From assembly GCA_000181795.3 (NCBI GenBank), contig CM012955.1:3892108-3956107 (forward strand): a stretch of DNA of 64,000 nt, written 5' to 3'. A model generated the notes under the pieces. It made no database searches, had not been told where the DNA came from, and was given only the letters and a program-made list of their open reading frames with translations. Source of the stretch: Trichinella spiralis. Lineage: Eukaryota; Nematoda; Enoplea; Trichinellida; Trichinellidae. Shown here piece after piece: positions 13,167 through 23,508 of the stretch; within the stretch, counting starts at the first letter, position 1, and each line of letters opens with the position of its first letter. The translations under genes were made by a program, and so were the position numbers.

Positions 13167-13493
13167 AAATCCACGTCACTTTTAATAAATAACAAAGGTG
13201 AGAGATATTAATGCATGAACAATAAACAAAGTGAGAGACACAGGGGGGGGGGGGAGGAATATATTATATGTGGATATATATATTTATATATATATGTATG
13301 TATGTATGTAAAATCGAGCAACAACATTAAACCAGGTATATTAGGATAATTAATAGTTTTCACATTCCGTTTCATTTGCATTTTGATTGATTAACTGATT
13401 GATTTGATTTACTTGCAAGGGATAGATCCGCTCTGTGTAAATTATACGTACAAATATGTATATATATTATGATATGTTGTTGTTGGGCGCAGT
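13167..13493. other. Short gap between the converging SLC35C2 and CERT genes
   Basis: Both genes end here, tail to tail. The gap contains an AATAAA signal for the plus-strand gene at 13184-13189, a run of 12 G residues at 13243-13254, a TA-rich tract and a TATG tetranucleotide run near 13290-13310. No gene seen. Confidence 0.7.
13184..13189 (+). terminator. SLC35C2: Polyadenylation signal of the SLC35C2-type gene
   Basis: AATAAA sits 17 bp after the stop codon, giving a very short 3' untranslated region if used. A second AATAAA lies near 13220. Confidence 0.45.
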
Positions 13494-16400
13494 TCAGAGT
13501 TGAATGGGCGAGTTTTCGACTTTCTGCAGTACATATTGTGTGAAACGTTTCAAAAATTTCGGATATTCACGCTTATATACAGCTCGAAGCACAGAGGATG
13601 GTGCCCATCCACGTGGATTGACTGAAAAAAACAAACAAACAAACAAAACAGAATGTCGTGAAGTCGTCAAAGATTGTCATTATGTGCAAATGTGGTGTGG
13701 TGCTCACCTTGAGCTACGTAAGTGATTTTACAGCTAACGTCGTCGCGAGTCAACTTGTTCCTGTCGACAGAAGCATTTTCTACGATAGTTTGACAAACCA
13801 TTGCAATGGTCAAACCGACACGGACTGTTCTCGAGTTGGGCTATAAAAAATAATTAATAATGCTTGGATATGGTTTTCGGAGCAGATGAGGAGGAAAAGT
13901 TGGAAAATTTTGTCAAATGAGCAAAAGCAAATCACCGGAGCAGCGGCATGCTGAGTGTCGTGATTGCATACGACAATCATATCAAGAGCGTTGGAATCGG
14001 TCGGCTTGGGTACGCGACGTATGTGTGACCAGAACAACGATTCACGCTGCGCAGCCGGCCAAACGCGTTTGTGAATTTGCTGCAAGATCATCGTGTCTTC
14101 GGACATCCGTTCGATCACTTTCAACTCTTCCAACGTTGCTTTAGGGGAAAACAATTATACATGTAAATTTCACGAGATTCCAAATCAACTCACTATCCCA
14201 ATCCATTTTGTAATCAGGTTCGTAAAAATAATGAAGATATTCCAAAGCCGACACACCCTGACGAAAAAAGAAGTTATGTGTAAATTGAACAATGAAAAAA
14301 CAAATATATATATATCTAATAGTGACATTTGTTGTTTTAAAAATTACTTTAACGTGATGCACTGCTTTCAGGGGATCGCAAACAAGACCACCAATTTCCA
14401 CCTCACGACGGTACATTTTCATTTCACCATCTTCGGAAAATAATTGCCATTCACCATCCGACACACCCTGTTGGGCATATTTCACTTGTTCCATTGTCGT
14501 CTGTTCAATCTGTGAGAAATTATATTAATTAATGATAATTACTAACTAAATAAATATGAAGCGTTTCAAGTGTTCACCTCATTGAACAAAGAATGATCAG
14601 TTGACAGGAGAATTTTGTCGAATGGTTGCAATTTTCCAGGACCGACGTTACGAGCCAGCAGCCTTTCAACACGTCGATCTTCCAAATCTTGCTTTTCCAA
14701 AGCGGCATCAAGAGCATCATGCCATTCGTCTTCTTTCAATGCACTGTGTGGACCTTCCTGACAATACACAGCAAACAGTAAAATGCACGTTGTTGTGTTG
14801 TGTATACAGTGTTGGAAAATTTTCATTATTAACCACCGACCCACAAAAGAAAAGTTATAGGACAATTTATAATGACGTAACTTGATGTAATTTACAAAAG
14901 CACTGTTAACACAGCTAGCGAGTGAGTGCACTGTTTGACGTGAAGCTAGTGAAGTGCACCTTTATTTAATAGAATAATGTATGACGTCATGTGGAAAAAT
15001 TGAAACAGATCACATTACTTAGTGTCGTGAAGAAAGTTCAACTTTGCCAAGTGGTAAGTAAGCAAAAGCCTAATTTACCTCATAATCAGGACCACCGAAA
15101 GCTAGAGACGATCGATCGACGTGCAACTTTTGCAATTCCAATGCTAATTGTCGACAATTGTCGTCGGCCCTTTTCCTCCTGTCCGTTTCCTGTAGAAAAT
15201 GGATGTAGATTTTTTTTCTTTCATTCGAAAAATTTTCAACCGAACTACCAACCTGTTCCAAGCGTCTTTTCCAAGCATCTTCACTCTGCTGCACCAAATC
15301 GGTGCAGTGTTGGAGCAGTGGTAAAATGCCAGCAGTTGTCGCTTTGAAAGTCAACGCCTCGCTGCGGAAATCGGCCGCTCGTTTGGCGTTTGGAATTGTC
15401 GGCTCTTCACGATGGTGTACCGTCGTCCCATTGGCGTGGGCGTTCAACATTCCGGCCGTTCCTGGTAGGATATATGCAAATTTTTTGTTTTTATTTGTTT
15501 GTTAAACTCTGAAAGGTGAATTCAATTTTACCCATCGTTATTAGGTGTGGTGACGGGTGCACCATGGTATGATCGGCGTCGATATCGTCGAAATCTTCAC
15601 CAGGTTCACGTGGGGCTGAAAGAGGTTATTTATAGAGAGAAAAGAAAAAGCCACCAAATAATCTAGCACCGTCGCTCACCTCGTGGAATATTCCACGTGG
15701 AAGTGGTCTCTTCGGCGCAGGAGTCGAAATAGCTTTGCAAAGTGTCAATTTGACGCAGAACAATTTCTCGGTAAGTTTCGAGCTCGGATATTTTCTCATT
15801 CAAACCTTGACACACCTACAGACAAACAAACGGACAACAATTTGCCAAACACTTTTCGTCCAATTTTTCCAACCAACCTTGAACGATGAACTGCTAGCGA
15901 GACTTTTGTTCGACGTCAACGAAACTAGCGAACCGTGGCGGCACAAATCCCCTTGACTACCGTAGCCTGAATCAGCCTATAACAACAACAACAGCAGGCC
16001 TAAGTAAGTTAAATGGGATTTAATTTTGAAACATAAAAAAGATCAAATTCATTCAAATTTTGTACAAATCAACGTTGCGAACAACAGTATTGAAAATCAA
16101 TTGTACATACAAAATGGTTGAATTAAGATACCTTTATCTGTTCTGGTCGATTTCTCTTCAATTTTAACGTTGAAAAAAATTTCATTTTAGCCAAAAATAA
16201 AAAAAACAAAACCAAAAAACGACAGTAACAAAAAAAACTGAACAGCAACAAGGCAAAGAGAAAAGAGCAGGCAGAAGAAGACGAAGAAGAGAATGTCAAT
16301 GCAGCAAGCAAATTGACTAACTATATGATGCAACAAATACTGAGCAAGCAAGAACGACGACGACGACGACGACGATGATGTATGTTATGTTAAGTCAACT

Positions 16401-19400
16401 TGGCTGCGTGGAATTTAAAATCTCGTCCGCCCATTCGAGTTTGTCGTCATCCGTCTGTGAGTCATCATTGTCAATGACGACAGCATTTGTTCTGCATAGC
16501 TGAGAGAGGGGGAAAACGAAAGAAACCCTCTCTCTTTCGGACTAGGCAGCAAAAGCACGTCGTATGTTGGAAAATCAACAAGCTCGCGTCGCTCGAGCTT
16601 CAACAACTTCACCTCTGGCCGTTGTATTTATTATTCGTTCAGTTTTGAATTCGGCAAAATTCAAACAAACAAACAAACATGCACAAATGAACAGAGACAC
16701 AACACCACCATCCCCGGTAACAAAAGTCTCGTGAAGTGAAAGAAGCGACGAAGAAGAGGAACTTTCTCTTACTTACCCTGTAAGCTTCGATCGCGTCCAA
16801 CCACCTCTGCCGGTCTTGCAGTCGATCGGCACGCAAATACCAAACGCAGTCGTTGACTGAAATGTCCACTCGGCAGTCGTCGTAGTCGTGCATCTGTGAA
16901 TTGTCGATATCATGGATATTATAATTTCAACGTCAGCCTGAAGATGAAATTGTTCTGTCTTTTTACCTGAATGATCGCCTTGCTGACGGTGATTGCACCC
17001 CGGCAGCCGAATTCGATTTCCTGTTCCGACTTGTAATAAGCCAACGTGCCGGCTTGCAGGACAAAATAACGCGGCTGCCACCCGTGGATGTAGTTGGTCC
17101 ATTTGTTCAGTACGCCGGTCAAAATTGGACAAGCGGATTCTAAAGAAGAGAGAGAGAGGGAGAGTGCAAAAGTGATACGGTGCATGAGCAAACAGTATGT
17201 TGAACGACAGGTATACACACATACATATACACGTGATCGATCAACAAACAAACAAACAAACAAATCATGACTCAAAAACAAAAGAAGAACGAACATCTGC
17301 CTTCATGATGCGTCATTTGTTCTTTTCATTGGAACATGCGTGTGTGTGTGTGTAAGGGGGGGGGGAACAAATTCTTGAAATTTCAGAAACTACTACTGCT
17401 ACTGGTGTTGTTGTTGTTTTTGTAAACGGAGAATATTTGCCCAAATGATATCAGATATCGCATCAAAAAATTCAAATCGACAACCAACAACAGCACACGC
17501 ACAATTGTTTGTTTGTTGAAGGGAAAAAAGAGAGAATTAAAATCAGCAACTTTGAGAACGTTTGAAATGTTGCAGATGGAATTATTTTTACGTTTCCTTT
17601 TTATTGTTATAATGAATGGATGGATAATTAATGAGAATTTTCATTTCAGACAATTATTTATTTCAACGTTGACAACAATGGAAAAGTCGCACAATTGTGT
17701 TTCCCAGAATAGAAAGGAATGTTGAAGAAAATGGAAGAATTGATGCAAGCAGCAAAATTGAATTGGATTCAGTTGGATTTTTTCGCCAAGGAGATCAATT
17801 TGAGCGGCACAAGCGCCTGGCATTGAAAATTTTGTCAAATTCTTCATATTTTCCCGAACAACCAACCAAGCAGCAGGAAGCTAACGAACAACTAACTATG
17901 CGTAAGTAAAAATTCCCCTCGGGGAGAGCAACGCGTGGAAAACTAAATCATCACCAACCACTAAACGCTGCCTGCCATCGCCATCCAACGCATGCATATT
18001 TTATTTCTATATTTGATTAAGCCGGTTAGAGCAAACATACACACGGAGAGAGTGAGAGAGATGCCCAACTTCTAGAGGTGTGAACACTACTGTTGAAGGA
18101 AGATCAATTGGAGCGCAGTATGCCGATGGGTGGGTGGGTGGGTGGTGATTTAGAATTTGGGAATTTTATTTTATTCACGACAGACGTGATTCAGAAATTG
18201 ATATCTATTGTTATTATTTACCACCATTGACGGTGAAACAAACATTCTAGCAACGCTAACTGAGCGTGATTCATTTTTCCAAACAAAGTAATAATGCACA
18301 TGCACACACACGCGCGCGCGCAACAGAGTGCTGCTAGTAGTCGTACAAGCTTAATTATCACAGGAGAGAATTGATTTTATGCTTCTCGTTCGCTCTTTCT
18401 CTCTCCCTGCTTCCGTCTCTGTCGTCATCTCATTGAAACAAACATTCGAAACTCTCGTCAATGAATCGTCATCGATGAATGATTCATGTCACAACGAATC
18501 AGTTATTTAAATTTTACTATAGAGAATGATATAGGGCATATTTGGAATATTTCCGTTTTTCATACGCTCCCTTCCCCCCTCCCCCCCACTTATGGGAAAT
18601 CATTGCTTCACAAAATCGACAATAATTGCATGGCTAATGACCTCGGCTCGATTAGTATTATTACAGTTCAGTTCTCGCACTCGACCTCAGTAGTAGTAGT
18701 AGTAGTAGTACTAGTAAAGCATAGAAAAAGGTCACTGGTACAAGTGGAACTTTTCCCTCTGCGCATTTGCGGAGCAGAGTGAAAGTTGTTTAAAAGGAAA
18801 AGAATGTAAAATTCAGTTTACCATCGTCGGATAGTGATCAGCAACAACGAACGAATTGAACAAGTAACAAAAAACTACTGACGTGCCCATGCAGCAGGCA
18901 TGTGTTGGAAAGCTTCAATCAGCGTGGTGAATATTTTTTCCACAAACACCTTCATTCACTACTACTACTACTACTACTGCTAGTTGATTTTGTCATTCAG
19001 TTTTACGTTGTAAACAATGTTTGATATGTAAAATTGTTGTTGTTGTTGTCGTCAACACAAACTGCTGCCGTCTCTAACTTTTTTCCTATCCGGCAACAGT
19101 GCTGGTATTTGGGTTGGTTGGTTTTGTTGGTGTACAAGAATGCCGACCGGTCGTTCGGTCTGTTTAGTTCTGTTCAAAGCAAATAAATAAACAACACAAT
19201 GAAACAAGTTTTCGATTTGGGGAAAAATTCCACTCGTTCAATAAATCACGAGTATAGATAAGATTGAATCTCAATTGAAAAGAATAATAATAATAATAAC
19301 AGCGAACAAATGAATGAAAATATTGCAAACTGAGGCAAACGAGCTGCAGCAATTTAAATAATTAATTAATTAAAAAAATGAAACATACCGACTGGTTCTC

Positions 19401-19749
19401 CTTCGGATGACCAACTGACAGTTTCGGCACAGTTCGAATTATCATCATTTCTACTAGCAGAAGATGTTGTTTGGAAAAACCCGTCTGCACAAAGTTTGTG
19501 CTGAGTGGGCGATGAAGCGCAATTTCCGCATATCCAATTCTCCTGTTGCTGAGGTTGTGCTCTTCTTGCCGGAGGATGTTGGTGTTCGACCAACGGTTCA
19601 GCAGTACCAGTCGACTGTTGCTGGTGTTGTTGTTGCTGGCTTGTCGTCACCACCACATTGTCCGACTGTTGATGTGACGACAATGCCCGCTTTATGGTTC
19701 TCTTGGCCAAGTTCAACGACTGGGTGCCCAGCGACGTTATGTGATACAT
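13494..19749 (-). CDS. CERT1: Ceramide transfer protein (CERT / COL4A3BP)
   Basis: Fourteen exons on the minus strand: 19389-19749, 16967-17139, 16777-16893, 15878-15976, 15680-15815, 15532-15615, 15253-15461, 15079-15189, 14578-14757, 14348-14509, 14194-14257, 13936-14138, 13708-13840 and 13494-13621. They total 2160 nt, 719 aa, with all phases consistent. CERT carries ceramide from ER to trans-Golgi. Order of parts: a Gln/Pro-rich N-terminal extension of about 110 aa; a PH domain ([32 protein letters not shown]) that binds PI4P in the family; a serine-repeat region ([18 protein letters not shown]); a coiled coil ([19 protein letters not shown]); a conserved middle region ([19 protein letters not shown]); an FFAT-like stretch [12 protein letters not shown]; and a C-terminal START domain ([60 protein letters not shown]). 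The start at 19749 is uncertain, as the first exon stays open further upstream. Confidence 0.93.
16348..16380. repeat. ACG trinucleotide microsatellite
   Basis: Run of ACG units ending in ATG units inside a CERT intron. Confidence 0.8.
17140..19388 (-). other. Large first intron of the CERT gene
   Basis: A 2.2 kb intron separates the N-terminal extension from the PH domain. It has low-complexity tracts: TG and G runs near 17340-17360, GTGG repeats near 18130-18145, CA/CG alternation near 18300-18320, a TAG/GTA run near 18690-18712 and TACTAC near 18957-18980. No embedded gene was recognised on either strand. Confidence 0.6.
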
Positions 19750-20795
19750 CCCTGTTGGTCGCACTGACGATATATGATTGTAATGGATTTGCAAATTGAA
19801 AAAATTAAAACAAAAAAATGCCTCACGTTTCAAATTAAACCAACCGAACGATTCGACAACGCCACAAACGTCCAAATAGCTGGCAAACACGAACGCGCAC
19901 CGTTCTGCTCAAAACGAGAGCAGGAAAAACATACTCCGTCAACAATGAATGACATGACGCGCACGCTGACATTCCCCGCACGTCGGCTCTCTGCTACAGT
20001 AAGACACACCACTGTCAAGCGGCAATTATCGAACTGCTCTCGCTGCAGCACCACTGCTGCTCCACTACTTTCTCCGTGCGTGCGTCTATCTATCTATTAT
20101 CGGTGGATTATTGTTATTTTTGGACAATATTTCACCGTGCAATTCAACAGTAAAACGACACTTTTGGATTTTGAAATTTTCACATTCATCTCTTTTTCAC
20201 GCTCATTATCGAATTTTGCTCAATTGATTTGGAAGTTTTTTTCTGTCATAAACTCATGAACTTGCACATCATTTATTGACTATCAATTTATTGACTAGTT
20301 AAATTTAGATTTGAACGAAAAAAAATATATATATACATATAAATGAAACAAATAGAATAATATTTATTGAGTGTAATGAATTTTTATTTTGCACGATACA
20401 TGTAAGTTGAAAATAATTTCCCAGTTGCATTTCAAGACGTTCGGTTGGAACGAAAATTTTATACTTGTACGCAATTGTGCTCGTTGTTTTCACTTTCAAT
20501 TGTTCCAAATTTACTGACCAAAAGTTACTTTCAGTTGAAAATATTAACAAATGACAATTTCAAAAAGCGAAGCAAATCTCAAGTACACGTTTTCACTTTT
20601 TATTACAGTATGCAGTTTGAGAAGTTGTCCTATTTGTTAACTATTGTATTGAAAGTATTTGTAGTATTGAGAAAGATTGAAATTTTCCTCTGTTTATTCA
20701 ACTCTCGCGGCAAGTTTGATTAACATAACTCCGGCGGCATTTTACGTTTTATTCGATAAACAAAAGATATATATAATTTTCAATGCAATGTGAGA
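19750..20795. other. Region between CERT 5' end and C1orf43-type gene 3' end
   Basis: Two minus-strand genes follow one another here, so the stretch should hold the CERT promoter and leader and the 3' flank of the next gene. Roughly 19860-20060 is less AT-rich than its surroundings, as expected near a transcription start, but no specific motif was identified. Confidence 0.5.
20748..20753 (-). terminator. Polyadenylation signal of the C1orf43-type gene
   Basis: The plus strand reads TTTATT, which is AATAAA on the minus strand, about 43 bp beyond the stop codon at 20796-20798. Confidence 0.45.
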
Positions 20796-21536
20796 TCAGA
20801 GTGGAGTTTCGTTGGCCGTGGCGTCGTTGCGCTTTGAACTGCGTACGAACAAACGACTGTACAGTTTGTTGTTTCTGACGGAATAGCGTACTTCGTGCGC
20901 TGTCAACTCACTGACATCCTCCTCCAGCGGCTGCTTTTCGTGCCAGCTTTCAACGCCGGCAAACATCTTCTCGTAAAGCAGCACGAAACGATCCAACTCC
21001 TGCTCGCCGAACGGTCTCGACGTGTACCTGGCCGTGTCGTACAACGAAGCGAACTGTTCGCAGTCGTCGTCGGTCACCTGCTGCTGCCTGCCAATGTAGC
21101 CCTCGTCGACCAGCCGTCTCAACAGCGCCACGGTCGGCAGGCTGTGCCGAGACCAACGGAACCGTGCCCAAGAGCCGAGCTTGGTGAGAACGGTCGCGAA
21201 TGAGTCGACCGCCTGGCGCCGGAACCGTTCCGCGCGTTCTTGTTCACTGCCGCCGACCAACAGCGGGTGGAAATGCTTGTAAGAGCTGGTGAGCAGAATG
21301 CCGCGCTGGATTTTGGCCCTGAACCGCGCCGAAGCGCCGGTTCCCGCGGCCGAGTAGGGATTCTTCGGCAGCAGCAAGTTGTTGCGCACCACACGGCGTT
21401 TGGCCATGATGAACACCACGGCCAGAATTTGGCCGGCCAACGCGATCAAGTAGGTCAGGGTGATGCCGGATATTTGGCCCAGGCGATATCCGGACGTGGA
21501 ATTGTTGCCAGCATTGCTGATGTTGGCGTATTCCAT
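20796..21536 (-). CDS. C1orf43 (NICE-3) family single-pass membrane protein
   Basis: One uninterrupted frame of 246 aa. A short N-terminal segment is followed by one hydrophobic span at about residues 25-45 (TLTYLIALAGQILAVVFIMA) ending in KRR, which suggests a type III or signal-anchor topology with a cytosolic C-terminal domain. The best family match is the human C1orf43 protein: SLYDTARYTSRPFGEQEL lines up with its DGYETARYGTGVFGQNEY, and the HSLPTVALLRRLVDEGYIG segment precedes it as in that family. C1orf43 has been linked to Golgi/mitochondrial localisation and phagocytosis, but its biochemical role is not settled. The gene is intronless and visibly GC-rich, unlike every neighbour. Two other frames also stay open across part of it because of this composition; they are shadows. 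Confidence 0.8.
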   Translation of the reverse strand: MEYANISNAGNNSTSGYRLGQISGITLTYLIALAGQILAVVFIMAKRRVVRNNLLLPKNPYSAAGTGASARFRAKIQRGILLTSSYKHFHPLLVGGSEQERAERFRRQAVDSFATVLTKLGSWARFRWSRHSLPTVALLRRLVDEGYIGRQQQVTDDDCEQFASLYDTARYTSRPFGEQELDRFVLLYEKMFAGVESWHEKQPLEEDVSELTAHEVRYSVRNNKLYSRLFVRSSKRNDATANETPL

Positions 21537-23508
21537 GCTCGGAGATGCACCGACGAAATGCTAACAACAAAAAACAACAACCATAAAAGCAAACTGTAAG
21601 TATATATAAATGATTTTCATGTTTGTTGAAAAATTTGTTTTCTTTCTTTTCTTTGCTCAAATTTATTCAATCTGCCATCCATGTTCTGTACAGTTTGATT
21701 TCAATTCATTCTGTATGATATTTGAAATGTGCACAATTTTAATTTTCATTAAATCCATTATAATTGTTCTCTTTTATTTTATTGAATTCTATTCATTTCA
21801 ATGGAAAAATTGAAAATGTCAATGCACTTTCTAAATTTGTAATTATACTGTTGTATAATTTTCTTTTTTCCCATTTACACTTACTTATAGTTTAGAAGAT
21901 ACTGTAAAACCGCTCAATATTGATTTTCAAAAAAAGTGCGTGCTTGTTTGTTTGTTTTTCTTTTGGTTTTCTGTTGACGATTGTATATGACTAATTTTCG
22001 TGCCTTTCGTCAGCTTTGTCTATCCATGATTAGTGATCATTTTACTCTGTTGTCGAGAAAAATAAAATTGATTTTCGAAAATGCACAACAATACACGTAC
22101 AGTCCACTGAACATAAGTGCCATTAGTGGAACGTGTGTATAATTTTCCGCCAAAATATACTTTTACGAACAAATTTTTCGAATTTTAAATCTTTTTTATT
22201 TTATCAATTCTAAAAAAATCAATTTTCCAATTTATTCACAGCATGATTCTGTTTCAATGTTTTTTCATTCTGATGATTCATGCATTGTTTTGAAAAAAAT
22301 CCGTTTTTTTAATGAATCACAGTCTGTGACTGATCTGTCTTGTATTTAATTTTAGACGATTACTACATTCAGAGCGTTTTTTTTGGCCATTCGTGCTGCC
22401 GCTGTTTTGTTGTTCTGCTCATCAGTTGTTCATTAAAATACAATGGTGATTCTTTTTTGTTCACTACTTTTATGTACTTGACTTTTTTTCAGTCGTCGGC
22501 CATTTGCCACTTTTTAATAATCAGTCACCTTGATTTAGTTGAAACGAGCCATCTGTGTCGTTCTTTTTTCTCTTTTTTCCCCTTGTCTTTCAATTTCCTG
22601 TTCATTAGTTAGTCATTTCCGTTTGGTCGAATTCCATTCGGATATCTTGTTGCTTGTATTTATTTATACCTTGTTCACATAGATGAACCAGGTACATATT
22701 CTTACAAGCAGGTACGATTTGGAATTGGTTGAATAAATTTCTTCTGAAATTGTTCAAGCATTTCAAATCAAAGCATCAAATGGTTGTTGTTGTTGTTGTT
22801 GTTGATTTTGTCAACAGCTACTTGATTCAATTCAAATAGAAATCAGTTTTTCTATATGGAAGTTGGATTCGTTGCCGGAAGCTTGCCTGCCTGCATGCCT
22901 GCTTATTTGCTTGGTGAAGATGAATCATAGATTGATTGAGTTTGAAAAAATTTGATCAGAAAATGATACTGTTGCCGTTTTTCTATGCAATGACGAATTG
23001 AGAATAATTTTCGCGGCCTCGATTGGCCCCGACAAGTCCATTTCCCTGTTTGTATTAGCTTTGCCGTCCAATTGGCAGTCGACCGGCTATTCATTGCACA
23101 CAGTGAAAAACCGGTATGTTGAAGACGGACAGCTTCATTTCTGCTCGTTTCTAGCTTTCTGCGTTGCAGCAACGATTGCTGCTGCTGTTCAATGGTGGTG
23201 GTGGAGTGGTTTCGGCTTCTTCAATTTCTTCTCAACTAGCATACAGCATATATATTGGGCAGTTCGCGGCTCAATCGACGTTGGCTTTCGCTCTGCCGTT
23301 TACCTTCGGGCTAGCCAACTTCGACCCCGATTTGTTCACATTTGTCCTGTTCAATTTTGTTCTTATGTAAAATTTTTCTTCAACGCTAATACTTTTTCGT
23401 GTAGAAATTCCTTCTTCTTCTTCTTCTTCTTTGAACAGTACAAAAGTGAAACCAGAACTGTTGACGGTGACGATGCTCTCTTCGATTCAACGAACCAGAC
23501 AATCCGCC
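21537..23508. other. Divergent intergenic region between C1orf43-type and myosin I genes
   Basis: About 2 kb, T-rich on the plus strand, with both flanking genes pointing away. It contains a GTT run near 22783-22806 and CTGC repeats near 22880-22905. A long open frame (22998 onward) runs in phase into the first large myosin exon but reads like untranslated leader and intron sequence, with runs of F and W. No separate gene recognised. Confidence 0.55.

Noticed and set aside
20895-21203. Overlapping open frames on both strands across the C1orf43-type gene
   Set aside because: They follow from the GC-rich composition, which makes stop codons rare; only the 246-aa minus-strand frame has family similarity.
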